64,000 nucleotides of DNA from Flavobacteriia bacterium (lineage in GTDB: Bacteria > Bacteroidota > Bacteroidia > Flavobacteriales_D > Crocinitomicaceae). Below the pieces are notes generated by a model. The model was given only the letters and a program-made list of their open reading frames with translations, did not search any database and had not been told where the DNA came from. The DNA lies in assembly GCA_947490145.1 (NCBI GenBank), contig CANLGD010000005.1, positions 1 to 64,000 on the forward strand, written 5' to 3'. Positions 1 to 7,068 of the stretch are shown piece by piece (within the stretch, counting starts at the first letter, position 1; each line of letters opens with the position of its first letter). A program made the translations under genes and the position numbers.

Positions 1-83
1 TATGAAAAAAATTAAATCTTTTTTGATTATTTATTTTACTTTTCAACATTCGACTTTTGAAAACGTTTTCTCAATTGCGAGTG

Positions 84-113
84 CAAAGATAAACACTCTT
101 TTTACTTTAACAA
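84..113 (-). promoter_or_regulatory. Bacteroidetes-type promoter firing leftward out of the window
   Basis: On the minus strand the sequence reads TTG, 19 bases, TATCTTTG, a perfect match to the Bacteroidetes primary-sigma consensus (-33 TTG, -7 TAnnTTTG). The -7 box is 84-91 and the -33 box 111-113. Transcription would start near position 78 and leave the window at base 1, so the gene served is not visible. The first 174 bases hold no recognisable gene on either strand. Confidence 0.65.
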
Positions 114-174
114 GCTTTTTAACAACGTTTCTTTAATAAAAAATTAACATGATAAATAAATAACTAAAAATCAA

Positions 175-1152
175 TCAGTTTAAGGTTAACATTTTTTTTA
201 ATAAATCTAAATTATCAATGTTTATATCGCGAGTTTTGAAATTTATTCCGTCTTTAATCAAAGTTGTCACCAAATTGTCACCTTTACATCCTATTATTAC
301 ATTTGAAGATTTATTTTTTAAAAGATCTACAGAGTAGGCTCCCATTTTCGTCGCAAGAATTCTATCAAAAGCTGAAGGACTTCCACCTCGCTGAATATGA
401 CCTAAAACAGTAGATTTTAAATCATATTGACTTAAATAGGGTTTTATTTTTTTTATAATTTCTAAAGAGCCGCCTTCATCGTCCCCTTCTGCAACAATAA
501 TAATACTAGCTCGCAAACCTTTGTGTTGATCGACAATCTGTAAAGCCAATTTTTCGATATCGGTAATGTGTTCAGGTAAAAGAACAGATTCGGCACCAGA
601 CGCAAGTGCGGCATTTAATGCTATACAACCAGAATGTCTCCCCATAACTTCAATGAAAAAAATTCTATGATGACTATTTGCTGTATCTCGAATTTTATCA
701 ACCGAATTAATAATGGTATTGAGCGCGGTGTCATAACCAATGGTGTGATCTGTACCAAAAATATCATTATCAATTGTTCCTGGAATGCCAATAATAGGAA
801 TTTTCATTTCCTTAGAAAGAATTGTTGCACCAGTAAACGTGCCGTCACCACCAATCACAATTAAACCATCAATATTCAGCTTTTTCAAATTAGCAACAGC
901 AATATCTCTGAATTTCTTGTGCAGAAACTGTTCACTGCGCGAACTACCAATAATAGTACCACCTAATTGAACGATGTTATTAACATCAGCATATTTCATT
1001 TCTGCAATTCGATTTTCAATCATTCCTTGAAAACCATCGTAAATTGCAAAAGGTGTAATTTGATGAAAAAGACATGTTTTAACAATTGCACGAATACAAG
1101 CATTCATTCCCGGGCTATCGCCACCTGAGGTTAAAAAAGCAATTTTCTTCAT
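175..1152 (-). CDS. pfkA: ATP-dependent 6-phosphofructokinase
   Basis: Phosphorylates fructose 6-phosphate to fructose 1,6-bisphosphate, the committed step of glycolysis, in the cytoplasm. At 325 residues it has the usual length of bacterial group A PFK. Visible motifs are the nucleotide loop GGDSPGMNA at residues 10-18, GGDGT at 101-105, the catalytic TIDND at 126-130 (D128 matches the E. coli catalytic D127), MGRHSG after it, and HIQRGGSPSAFDR near residue 255, which contacts substrate and effector. GGDGT rather than a PPi-type GGDDS motif points to ATP as phosphoryl donor; this is inference from the family. It is transcribed alone on the minus strand. No clear -33/-7 pair is seen upstream. 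Confidence 0.97.
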   Translation of the reverse strand: MKKIAFLTSGGDSPGMNACIRAIVKTCLFHQITPFAIYDGFQGMIENRIAEMKYADVNNIVQLGGTIIGSSRSEQFLHKKFRDIAVANLKKLNIDGLIVIGGDGTFTGATILSKEMKIPIIGIPGTIDNDIFGTDHTIGYDTALNTIINSVDKIRDTANSHHRIFFIEVMGRHSGCIALNAALASGAESVLLPEHITDIEKLALQIVDQHKGLRASIIIVAEGDDEGGSLEIIKKIKPYLSQYDLKSTVLGHIQRGGSPSAFDRILATKMGAYSVDLLKNKSSNVIIGCKGDNLVTTLIKDGINFKTRDINIDNLDLLKKMLTLN

Positions 1153-1257
1153 TTTTTGAGAATTTAATTTGTGCTAATTTACGGATTTAAATTAGAAAAT
1201 TACGGCTTTACAGTGAAGTTTCTTTCTTTGAGAGTCTATAATTGATTATTTTTTAAA

Positions 1258-1293
1258 CACAAAGGCACAAAGATTTCACAAAGGACACAAAGG
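1258..1293 (+). repeat. Short CACAAAG direct repeats
   Basis: Four imperfect copies of (C)ACAAAG(G) occur in 36 bases of the pfkA-sigma spacer (1153-1573). Simple repeats like this are common in Bacteroidetes intergenic DNA. No gene is seen in the rest of this spacer apart from the structured element at 1387-1466. Confidence 0.5.
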
Positions 1294-1386
1294 AAATTAA
1301 TGTGAGGTGAAAAGATTGCTTATGTACAGAAAAATAAAAGTAAATAACATTGTTTACAATAAATAGTCAGTAAAACATAAATATTA

Positions 1387-1466
1387 TGCCCGTGATTGCA
1401 ACGACAGCTCTTGTTGGTTTTTTTTAAAAAATAAACGAGACTATAGCGGAAAGCAGGAAAAGGCCC
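1387..1466 (+). ncRNA. Structured intergenic element, copy 1 (possible Flavo-1-like RNA)
   Basis: The element opens with GCCCGTGATTGCA and closes with GGAAAGCAGGAAAAGGCCC. The same two ends bracket the element at 46426-46500. Between them, TCTTGTT (1409-1415) can pair with AACGAGA (1434-1440), and the adjoining T run with the A run, giving a hairpin of about 14 pairs. The middle sequence differs completely from copy 2 while the ends are conserved, as expected for a folded RNA or a mobile hairpin. Elements with these ends recur in Flavobacteriia. The Flavo-1 RNA motif is a candidate family, but I could not test this. It lies about 110 bases before the sigma-factor gene. Confidence 0.4.
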
Positions 1467-1573
1467 AAAAAGAATTATGAATTATGAATTAAGAATGAAG
1501 ATAGAGAAAAAATATGGAATTATTTTAGGAATTTTATGGAATCAAAGAAAAAAATGCATCTTTATGGCATGAT

Positions 1574-2143
1574 ATGTTTCAATTTAAGACTAAAAAATAT
1601 AGACAATTAAATGACAATGAACTCATTGAAGAGTTTAAACTGTCAAAAAATCAACTTGCTTTTGGGGTGATCTATGAAAGATATGGGCATTTAGTAATGG
1701 GTGTTTGCCTTAAATACATCAAAGACGAAGCAGAATCACAAGACATTTGTTCTAAAATTTTTGAAGAATTGGGCGATAAAATTTTTAAACATTCCATCAT
1801 AAATTTCAAAAGTTGGTTGTATCAAGTGGTTAAAAACGAATGCATGCAATTTCATAGAAAGAATAAATATATTTACGTTTCAAGTGATTTATTACAAAAT
1901 GAATTTAATACATCAGAAGAAACTGAAGGCAAGGAACAGAAACTACTTTTACTCGAAGAAGCAATTTCAAATTTAACGAAAGACCAAGGGGATTGCATCA
2001 AACTATTTTATATCGAAGATAAATCATACGCGGAAATTGCTTCAAGTTTAAATTTAGAATTAAAAAAAGTAAAAAGCTACATTCAAAACGGAAAACGAAA
2101 CTTACAAAACACATTATTACAAAACCAAGAATTTATAAAATGA
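1574..2143 (+). CDS. ECF-type RNA polymerase sigma factor
   Basis: A 189-residue sigma-70 family protein of the extracytoplasmic-function type. Region 2 spans about residues 20-95, with a helix around LVMGVCLKYIKDEAESQDIC and a DNA-melting segment FKSWLYQVVKNECMQFHRK. Region 4 spans about 130-182, with the helix-turn-helix SYAEIASSLNLELKKVKSYI. Such factors redirect RNA polymerase to a small regulon. The stop codon overlaps the start of the next gene (ATGA), so the two are translationally coupled. That neighbour is a single-pass membrane protein, which by position could act as the anti-sigma factor; this is inference. Regulon and signal are unknown. Confidence 0.9.
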   Translation: MFQFKTKKYRQLNDNELIEEFKLSKNQLAFGVIYERYGHLVMGVCLKYIKDEAESQDICSKIFEELGDKIFKHSIINFKSWLYQVVKNECMQFHRKNKYIYVSSDLLQNEFNTSEETEGKEQKLLLLEEAISNLTKDQGDCIKLFYIEDKSYAEIASSLNLELKKVKSYIQNGKRNLQNTLLQNQEFIK

Positions 2144-3243
2144 AAAATAATAAAACCAATTTTTCAGAAAACATTACGCGAGAGGATATATCGAATTTTC
2201 AAAAAGGTCTGGATATTGAAATGAAAGACGACTTTGACAAAGATTCAATGGATGGATGGAGCAAAAACAATTCTCACATATTGTTGATGGATAAATTAGA
2301 CAAACGTTATTCTACTTCAAAAAATGCCTTCGTAAAATACCGTATATATATAGGTGCATTAATTTTGATTATTTCCTCCCTTTTTATTTACTCAAATTCA
2401 ATTCAAACTGAAAAAGAAAAAGTTGTTGAAAACACAAAAAATGAACAAAAACACGCTATTGAAAAAACAGACCTTGAAATACCAAATGAAATTAGTTCAT
2501 TGAAGCAAATTCCAAAAAAAAGGAGAATTGTTGCAAAAACTATAAAAATAGATTTTTCAAATAAAAAAACAGAATCATTGATTAATGATGAAAAAAATGA
2601 AATAAACAAAGATCAAAAAACAGAAATTCCTTCTATTGAAACAAACGAAGCAGAAAAAATAAACAAACCCGAAAATTCTGTAATACTTGAAAAAAGAATT
2701 CGGAATGCAAAAGAAATGTATATCAAAGAACTTTTATTAGTGGATTACAGGAAATATAGAAATAAACCATCGATTAAAGTTGAACAAATAGTAATTACCG
2801 GATTGCCAGCGAATTTTGAAAAAAAGAATATCGAAATCGAGGAATTAGGTTGGAAACAAGTTGATATTCCTTATATTGATTATATCACAAAAACAATAGA
2901 ACTTTTCTCGAAAGGAAATTACAAAAAATCTTTAATTCGCTTTGAGGAAATTCTAAAAACTTATCCAGAAGATTTAAATGCTAATTTTTATGGCGGTTTG
3001 TGCTATTATAATTTAGGGGAATTCCAAAAAGCAAGTGAATTATTTGAAAAATGCTTACGTAATGAATTCACAAACTTCAACCAAGAAGCATTTTGGTATG
3101 CTACAAAAACATTGATTTCTCAAAAGGAATATAAAAAAGCTGAATTAAATTTAAATCAAATAATTTCAGAAAATGAATTTTATTCTGAACAAGCGAAAAT
3201 AAGTCTTAAGAAACTTCAAAACGAAAAATTGATATCTGAATAA
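2140..3243 (+). CDS. Single-pass membrane protein with C-terminal TPRs, possible anti-sigma partner
   Basis: 367 residues. The N-terminal 66 residues are hydrophilic and would be cytoplasmic. One membrane segment follows (about 67-86, YRIYIGALILIISSLFIY), then a lysine/glutamate-rich low-complexity stretch (about 90-190), and then a domain with tetratricopeptide-like helices from about 248 to the end (ELFSKGNYKKSLIRFEEILK; AELNLNQIISENEF). The gene overlaps the sigma gene by four bases. A cytoplasmic tail, one membrane span and an outer sensory domain, next to an ECF sigma gene, is the layout of anti-sigma factors, but I see no zinc anti-sigma (ZAS) motif or FecR domain. The function is therefore inference from context. 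Confidence 0.75.
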   Translation: MKNNKTNFSENITREDISNFQKGLDIEMKDDFDKDSMDGWSKNNSHILLMDKLDKRYSTSKNAFVKYRIYIGALILIISSLFIYSNSIQTEKEKVVENTKNEQKHAIEKTDLEIPNEISSLKQIPKKRRIVAKTIKIDFSNKKTESLINDEKNEINKDQKTEIPSIETNEAEKINKPENSVILEKRIRNAKEMYIKELLLVDYRKYRNKPSIKVEQIVITGLPANFEKKNIEIEELGWKQVDIPYIDYITKTIELFSKGNYKKSLIRFEEILKTYPEDLNANFYGGLCYYNLGEFQKASELFEKCLRNEFTNFNQEAFWYATKTLISQKEYKKAELNLNQIISENEFYSEQAKISLKKLQNEKLISE

Positions 3244-3332
3244 GTAAAAAGCGCAGCAAAATCAAATTCTTGTTAAAATATATTGTAAAACGAAAGTATT
3301 TGCATATTTTTGATTCTTAAAAGAAAAATACA

Positions 3333-3869
3333 ATGAAAATTTACATAAGCTTACTTTCAATTTTATTTTTGCTCTCATGTCAAGACTTAAAAAAAGATGA
3401 ACAAATAACGAAACTAAATGCATTGCAAAAAACAAATGACAGCATAAGGGAAGTTTTTTACAAAAATAAAATAGACACGATTGATAATATAATTTTCAAG
3501 GTTAGAGAAGTTGAATTTAGGATTAAGCACAATTATGTTTCTGATACCATTGATAGGCAAAAGGCTGATAAAATTAATGAATATAAAACAGTTAGGAAAA
3601 AGTTAAAACACGCAGGTAAATATTACAACCAACTTGAAAGAGGAACAAAGGAAGAGTCTGAAACTTTAAAAAAGTTAAAAACAGATATAGAATCAGGTGC
3701 TGGAGAAATTAAAAAGTATGATGAATACATTTCATTCGAGAGAAACAAAGTCAATCAATTAAACCTAATTCTAAAAGACTACGTTTCTTCACAAAGTGAA
3801 AGTTTAATATCTTTTAATAAATTACATTCAGAATTAACTGCATTTTCTTTAAGTCTTCTAAAAAAATGA
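3333..3869 (+). CDS. Coiled-coil lipoprotein of unknown function
   Basis: 178 residues. It starts with a lipoprotein signal peptide whose lipobox is LLSC, with Cys16 as the lipidated residue. The mature part is almost all charged helix (lysine and glutamate rich) with heptad-like spacing of leucine and isoleucine, so a coiled coil is likely. No known family was recognised. It overlaps the downstream TPR gene by four bases (ATGA) and lies 89 bases after the membrane TPR gene, so it probably belongs to the same transcription unit as the sigma factor. A role in cell-envelope stress sensing would fit the context but is not shown by the sequence. Confidence 0.8.
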   Translation: MKIYISLLSILFLLSCQDLKKDEQITKLNALQKTNDSIREVFYKNKIDTIDNIIFKVREVEFRIKHNYVSDTIDRQKADKINEYKTVRKKLKHAGKYYNQLERGTKEESETLKKLKTDIESGAGEIKKYDEYISFERNKVNQLNLILKDYVSSQSESLISFNKLHSELTAFSLSLLKK

Positions 3870-5707
3870 AAACACTAAATCACTTTTTAGGTATTTTTTT
3901 AATCCTTTTTTGTATCAATTTTTCGTTGACTCAAGAGGGAACGGACTCACAATTGGCTCAATTTTACTTCAATAACGGAGAATTTGAAAAAGCATTGCCT
4001 TATTGTCAAAAGGTTTATTCGAAGGAAAATAGCAAATTTAATTTCAAAAGATTATATGATTGTTTGTTAAATACTTCTAACAATAAGGATGCCGAGAAAA
4101 TTCTCAAAAAACAGCTTGCAGCGAATAAAGATGATTTTGAATATCCAATCATGTTGGCTGATTTTTATCAGAAAACCGAAAAACCAAAAGAATCATTGAA
4201 AATTTACAAGGATTTAATTGATGAATTTGCGCCTTCATCCTATTCAATTCTTCCACTTTATCAAGCTTTGAGAACCGCTAATAAAAATGATTTAGCAATG
4301 GAAGCCTTGCAAAAAGGACGAAAAACTTTAAAAAACGATTTTCCTCTGAACATTCAATTTGCTGAAATGTATATTTTGAATAAGGAAACGGATAAAATGA
4401 TTGAAGAATATTTGAATTTATTGGAATCCAATTCTTCTAGTATCGACATGGTTCAAAATTCTTTGGCTCGTTACATTGATTTTTCCCTTGAAGAAAACAA
4501 AGAAACAGATTTATTGAAGGAAAAATTATTGACGAAAGTTCAAAAAAAACCAAACGATTTTGTATATTCAGAAATGTTAATTTGGCTATTAATCCAGAAA
4601 AAACAATTTAATTCTGCGATAATTCAAGCTCAAGCTTTGGATAAAAGAGAAAATGGAGAAGGAATTCGCGTTTTGGAAATTGGAAATATGTGTTTGCAAA
4701 ACAAAAATTATGAGGCTGCAAGATTGGCTTACAAGTATGTTGTTTCATTGGGTGAAGACAAACAGTTTTATTATTCCGCGGAATTTGCCATGTTAAATTC
4801 TCGCTACATTGAAATTACAGAGCAACGAAATTATGCTCAAAATGAAGTTCAAGAAACTTTAAATGAATTTAATCAAGTTATTACTCGTTTGGGAATTAGC
4901 CGAAACTCGATTGAAATCGTAAAACAATACGCATATATTTTAGCATTTTATGGAAACAAAACTCCAAAAGCGGTCGAAACACTAAAAAAAGCATTGGCTT
5001 TGGCTGGATTAACGAGTATTCAATCAGCAGAATTAAAAATGCTTTTGGCAGATATTTATGTCATTCAAGATGAAATTTGGGAATCGTCTTTGTTATATAT
5101 GCAAATCGATAAAGATTTTAAATTTGAACCAATTGGTTTTGAAGCGAAATTCAAAAATGCGCGTATCTTTTATTACGATGGAGATTTTAAATTTGCGCAA
5201 TCTCAATTAGATATTTTAAAAGAATCGACCACGAAATTGATTGCAAATGATGCGATGAAACTTTCTATTTTGATCACAGACAATTATGGATTGGATAGCA
5301 ACTTTACTGCTATGAGTAAATTTGCCCTGGCGGATTTACTTCTTGAACAACATCAATACGACAAAGCATTTGAACTTTATGATACAATCGTAAAAGCATT
5401 TCCATACCATGGTTTGGCGGATGAAATCTTGTTGAGAAAGTCACAAGCAATGCAGCAACAGGGAAAATGGAATGAAGCAATAGTTTTCTTAACTGATTTA
5501 TTAAAAATACACGGTGATGATATTTTGGCTGATGATGCTGTTTTCCAACTGGCGACAATTTATGAAGTAAACCTAGTCGAAAAAGAAAAAGCAATAGAAA
5601 TGTACAAAAAAATTCTATTTGAATATAAGGGAAGTTTATATACCGCAGAAGCCAGAAAAAGATTGAGGATTTTGAGAGGGGATGAAGTGGGAATTGACGA
5701 ATTGTGA
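3866..5707 (+). CDS. Secreted or periplasmic TPR-repeat protein
   Basis: 613 residues with an N-terminal signal peptide (MKTLNHFLGIFLILFCINF) and tandem tetratricopeptide repeats along the whole chain. Examples are near residue 30 (AQFYFNNGEFEKALPYCQKV), near 485-520 (ALADLLLEQHQYDKAFELYD) and at the C-terminus (AIEMYKKILFEY). TPR arrays bind proteins and this one probably works in the periplasm. It overlaps the lipoprotein gene by four bases and ends the sigma-factor cassette. Long TPR proteins of this type are common in Bacteroidetes and their individual roles are mostly unknown. The 204-bp spacer that follows (5708-5911) shows no gene or terminator. Confidence 0.85.
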   Translation: MKTLNHFLGIFLILFCINFSLTQEGTDSQLAQFYFNNGEFEKALPYCQKVYSKENSKFNFKRLYDCLLNTSNNKDAEKILKKQLAANKDDFEYPIMLADFYQKTEKPKESLKIYKDLIDEFAPSSYSILPLYQALRTANKNDLAMEALQKGRKTLKNDFPLNIQFAEMYILNKETDKMIEEYLNLLESNSSSIDMVQNSLARYIDFSLEENKETDLLKEKLLTKVQKKPNDFVYSEMLIWLLIQKKQFNSAIIQAQALDKRENGEGIRVLEIGNMCLQNKNYEAARLAYKYVVSLGEDKQFYYSAEFAMLNSRYIEITEQRNYAQNEVQETLNEFNQVITRLGISRNSIEIVKQYAYILAFYGNKTPKAVETLKKALALAGLTSIQSAELKMLLADIYVIQDEIWESSLLYMQIDKDFKFEPIGFEAKFKNARIFYYDGDFKFAQSQLDILKESTTKLIANDAMKLSILITDNYGLDSNFTAMSKFALADLLLEQHQYDKAFELYDTIVKAFPYHGLADEILLRKSQAMQQQGKWNEAIVFLTDLLKIHGDDILADDAVFQLATIYEVNLVEKEKAIEMYKKILFEYKGSLYTAEARKRLRILRGDEVGIDEL

Positions 5708-5911
5708 GTATTAATTTGGGAGTTATGAGTTTTTTAAATCCAAATTCGAATGAAAATTTCCTAATAAAATTAAGAGATTAAAATTAAAGAAGAATCAACT
5801 GCAATCCTAATTCCAATGATAATTTAAACCAATTTACAAAAGTTTATTTTGAACGGAAAAATAAAGAAGATCAATTTTAGAAAACTATCAATTAGTCTCT
5901 AAAACAAATAA

Positions 5912-6733
5912 TCACCCCAACCTCACCGTTTTTGAACTCACAATTTCTGAGAAAAACTGAGATGCTTTTTTATCAAAATCCAAGTGGTTTTCTGTTGTGA
6001 GAAATTCAATTTTTGAATTTTTGGAGCATTTATCATTTATTTCTTGGTGTCTTTGCAAATAATCAACTAAACTTTTAGCGACAATTTGGCCTTGAGAAAT
6101 GAGGTTTACGTTTTCTGGAAGAATTTCTTGAATGATTTTTGCAAGCAAAGGATAATGAGTACATGCCAATAAAATGGTATCGATTTTTGAATTTTTCGCT
6201 AACAATAATTTAATGTCATTTTCTACAAACCACTTTCCTCCTAATGTTTCGTGAATAGAATTTTCAATCAACGGAACCCAAATTGGACATGCGTGTTGTG
6301 TTACCATTATTTCTGGGAAAAATTTCTCAATTTCAATCAAGTAAGATTCTGATTTCACCGTTCCTTCTGTAGCAAAAATCCCTATGTTTTTTGTTTTGGA
6401 ATAATTACCAATAATTTCAGAACTTGGTCGAATCACTCCTAAAACTCTTTTCTCAGGATATTTTAACGGCAACACATTTTGCTGAATACTGCGTAAAGCT
6501 TTTGCAGAAGCAGTATTACAAGCAAGAATGACTAATTCACAACCTTGCGAAAATAAATATTCAACTGCTTGCAATGTAAATTCATAAACAACTTCAAATG
6601 AACGAGTTCCATACGGTGTTCGGGCATTATCTCCCAAATAAAGGAAATCATGGTTTGGAAGTTTATTTTTTAATTCTGTAAGAATTGTCAAACCTCCGTA
6701 GCCAGAATCAAAAACACCGATTGGATTTGTCAT
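5912..6733 (-). CDS. murI: Glutamate racemase
   Basis: Interconverts L- and D-glutamate to supply D-Glu for peptidoglycan, in the cytoplasm. 273 residues, normal for the family. The N-terminal motif GVFDSGYGGLTIL carries the general-base aspartate, and YLGDNARTPYGTRS follows. The two catalytic cysteines lie in ILACNTAS (Cys72) and in LLACTHYPLL (about residue 191). The start is set by the conserved MTNPIGVFDSG opening. A TAACTTTG box at 6738-6745 (minus strand) sits just upstream, but no good -33 box goes with it. The gene stands alone, with murI and acs both reading leftward. Confidence 0.97.
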   Translation of the reverse strand: MTNPIGVFDSGYGGLTILTELKNKLPNHDFLYLGDNARTPYGTRSFEVVYEFTLQAVEYLFSQGCELVILACNTASAKALRSIQQNVLPLKYPEKRVLGVIRPSSEIIGNYSKTKNIGIFATEGTVKSESYLIEIEKFFPEIMVTQHACPIWVPLIENSIHETLGGKWFVENDIKLLLAKNSKIDTILLACTHYPLLAKIIQEILPENVNLISQGQIVAKSLVDYLQRHQEINDKCSKNSKIEFLTTENHLDFDKKASQFFSEIVSSKTVRLG

Positions 6734-6820
6734 GATGCAAAGTTAAGAAATAAGATTTGTTTTTGTCATGGTTTTTAAACAAAAACACACGCCAAAAACA
6801 AGATAATTTTTAGTTTTTAC

Positions 6821-6852
6821 GACGGTTCCGATAGCTATCGGAATCATCCGTC
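6821..6852. repeat. Perfect 18-bp palindrome with paired flanks
   Basis: TTCCGATAGCTATCGGAA at 6826-6843 is a perfect palindrome. The flanking GACGG (6821-6825) and CCGTC (6848-6852) pair outside it, with a four-base bulge. It sits in the 333-bp spacer between murI and acs and is GC-richer than its surroundings. It could be an operator, a recombination site or the core of a small repeat. Confidence 0.6.
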
Positions 6853-6945
6853 TTTACAAATATTTATCTCTGCACTATCGTTGGTTCTTCAAAAGCTCTG
6901 CTTTTTCTACTACAGCATCTTTTTTACTGCCATTTCAAATTAAAC

Positions 6946-7068
6946 AAAGTTTGAATATAAAGTCTTCTTTTTAGGCATTTTAAAAGTGAAAATTTTGGAG
7001 TTTACTTGTGTAAATGACAAATTTTTCACTTAAAATAACGACACAGGAAGACTTTATATTCGAACTTT
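6946..7068 (-). repeat. 123-bp nested inverted repeat at the 3' end of acs
   Basis: Two 22-base arms (6946-6967 and 7047-7068) are inverted repeats with one mismatch, built around GAATATAAAGTCTTC. Inside them a second, imperfect pair is seen: TTTTAAAAGTGAAAA near 6979-6993 against TTTTTCACTTAAAAT near 7022-7036. The right arm overlaps the last codon and stop of acs. As RNA from the minus strand it would fold just after the acs stop and may end or stabilise that transcript. As DNA it looks like a small non-coding hairpin repeat. No second copy was seen in the window. Confidence 0.6.

Noticed and set aside
2..135. Short rightward open frame of about 44 codons at the window start
   Set aside because: It has no family motif, and a consensus leftward promoter runs through it.
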